DNA of 5,246 bases from Cyclobacteriaceae bacterium (lineage in GTDB: Bacteria; Bacteroidota; Bacteroidia; Cytophagales; Cyclobacteriaceae). A program made the translations under genes and the position numbers. The stretch is taken from assembly GCA_019751475.1 (NCBI GenBank), contig JAIENH010000139.1, positions 1 to 5,246 of the forward strand, in the 5' to 3' direction. The notes below the pieces were generated by a model. That model ran no database searches. It was not told where the DNA came from and saw only the letters and a list, made by a program, of their open reading frames with translations. Positions 4,259 to 5,246 of this stretch are shown here, one piece after another (the first letter of the stretch is position 1; every line of letters begins with the position of its first letter).

Positions 4259-5246
4259 TTACTTTCCTTCTTTTAGCTTTTTGAGTTCTTCCTGATACAA
4301 GGCCAGGTTGGCTTTTTGATTTTCAGGAATATTGCGGATGGCCGCCTCCCAATTCTTGATGGCGTTCTTCTTGTCGCCCATGGCCGTGTAGCCACGCGCC
4401 AATCCCACGAAAGTGGTAAACTTTTCTTCCGGATGATTTTGTGCATTCAACTTAAATACTTCCATGGCCTTTGCTTTCTCACCGGCCGCCAGCAAGCCTC
4501 GACCATATTGATGTACATCTTGCATCGAGGCGTCTTTCATGCGAATAGCCTTGTCCATGATGGCGTTGCTTTCTGCCGTTCGCCCCATGGCTGTGAGCAC
4601 ACTTGCTTTGGCGCGTAGCGTGGAGAATTTCTCTTCCCCGATAAAAGTGCCGCTGATGGCAGTCTCGGCCCATACTAATCCCTGTTCCAAATTCACTTTG
4701 TTGTCAGCACAGAACTGGGCTGCATCGCGCCAGCCTTCGTAGGTAAAGCCGGTAGGCGTGCCTTCCAGTTGCGAGCGGAACATGCTTACATACAAGTCAT
4801 TTACATTAGGCACTTCGATCTTGAACGGCACGCGTTTGTTTTCCCATTGCAAGAAAGCTGTTGCCGAAGATGGCATCCGGTCATCAAAGCCGAACGTCAG
4901 CCACTCGGTGTATGGTGCATCGGTTGGGGTGGTGCTTACGCGCGCTGCATCTTCTGCGGGATTGTAAAAATAGCTGCCCCAGGCAGTAGAGTTCTTGGAG
5001 AAGATCCAATTCCAGGGCCCGGTTTTTTCTACATCGAGAAACAGACCGTACGTGCCGGCTTTCAATGTGTTGCTACCGATCTTCACATCGTGCGAAAATG
5101 AAATGGTGGTGTTCTCATTGGCACCTGCACGCCAGGGTGCTGCCTTGGATGTGCCATAGCCTTGGTCGATGAATCCGTAGTGCACCAGTTCGCCCCAGAT
5201 GTGACCTTTGCGGTCTTCACCGTTGGGGCCGTGCACATCAGGACTG
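4259..5246 (-). CDS. DUF2911 domain protein with C-terminal TPR repeats, N-terminus beyond the window
   Basis: The frame stays open to the right edge, so only the last 328 residues are visible, starting SPDVHGPNGEDRKG; a GTG at 5236-5234 is an internal valine of the conserved domain, not the start. Residues about 1-145 are a DUF2911 domain, with family motifs GHIWGELVHYG (14-24), WRAGANENTTISFSHDV (38-54), LKAGTYGLFL (61-70) and FSKNSTAWGSYFYNPAEDA (82-100). Residues about 200-310 are helical tandem repeats of TPR type, such as AKASVLTAMGRTAESNAIMDKAI and GLARGYTAMGDKKNAIKNWEAAI, which bind protein partners. The family is typical of Bacteroidota and is normally exported, but its signal peptide would lie outside the window and its function is unknown. 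The C-terminus, EELKKLKEGK, is intact; the MITE-like element starts 5 nt beyond the stop. Confidence 0.9.
   Translation of the reverse strand, partial: SPDVHGPNGEDRKGHIWGELVHYGFIDQGYGTSKAAPWRAGANENTTISFSHDVKIGSNTLKAGTYGLFLDVEKTGPWNWIFSKNSTAWGSYFYNPAEDAARVSTTPTDAPYTEWLTFGFDDRMPSSATAFLQWENKRVPFKIEVPNVNDLYVSMFRSQLEGTPTGFTYEGWRDAAQFCADNKVNLEQGLVWAETAISGTFIGEEKFSTLRAKASVLTAMGRTAESNAIMDKAIRMKDASMQDVHQYGRGLLAAGEKAKAMEVFKLNAQNHPEEKFTTFVGLARGYTAMGDKKNAIKNWEAAIRNIPENQKANLALYQEELKKLKEGK

Noticed and set aside
4316..5101. Several rightward open frames opposite the DUF2911/TPR gene
   Set aside because: All are antisense shadows of a well-supported coding sequence.

Overview
The window looks like a piece of a Bacteroidota chromosome, most likely a Cytophagales-type environmental bacterium. 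The reasons are the protein families (a DUF2911/TPR periplasmic protein, a secreted TonB C-terminal domain protein, a membrane J-domain protein next to an SUI1/YciH-like factor), starts without clear Shine-Dalgarno sites, and a TAnnTTTG-type -7 box. The assignment is by family resemblance only.

Layout, left to right. Positions 1-72 are of unknown origin and cut off the 3' end of a leftward TauE/SafE (TSUP) permease gene (28-558), which keeps about two thirds of its fold and then ends in an unrelated tail. A divergent intergenic region (559-666) with an 8-bp inverted repeat leads into a rightward, visibly A+T-richer block: a small antitoxin-like gene (667-906), an overlapping, apparently recombined RelE/ParE-like toxin fragment (891-1082), and a gene for a secreted protein ending in a TonB C-terminal domain (1097-2110). 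The gap that follows (2111-2388) has no convincing gene but holds compact dyad structure: a potential three-way junction at 2172-2236 and a further hairpin at 2268-2303. The toxin-antitoxin remnant, orphan secreted protein and structured spacer together look like an accessory, possibly cassette-borne, insertion between core genes.

From 2376 on the sequence looks like conserved chromosome with higher G+C. A -7-like box sits directly before a TTG-started, membrane-anchored J-domain protein (2389-3198), followed 19 nt later by an SUI1/YciH-like translation factor (3218-3562), probably one operon. Tail-to-tail, 3 nt away, is a leftward DinB/DUF664-type metal-dependent protein (3566-4024). Between it and the last gene lies a 163-bp non-coding MITE-like element (4091-4253) with 18-bp terminal inverted repeats (17/18 match), a candidate TTGA target duplication and two internal REP-like hairpins. 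The last gene (4259 to the right edge, leftward) encodes a DUF2911 plus TPR protein whose N-terminus lies outside the window.

No tRNA, rRNA, CRISPR array or complete transposase is visible. The least explained parts are the structured spacer at 2172-2303, the recombined toxin, the MITE and the truncated permease.
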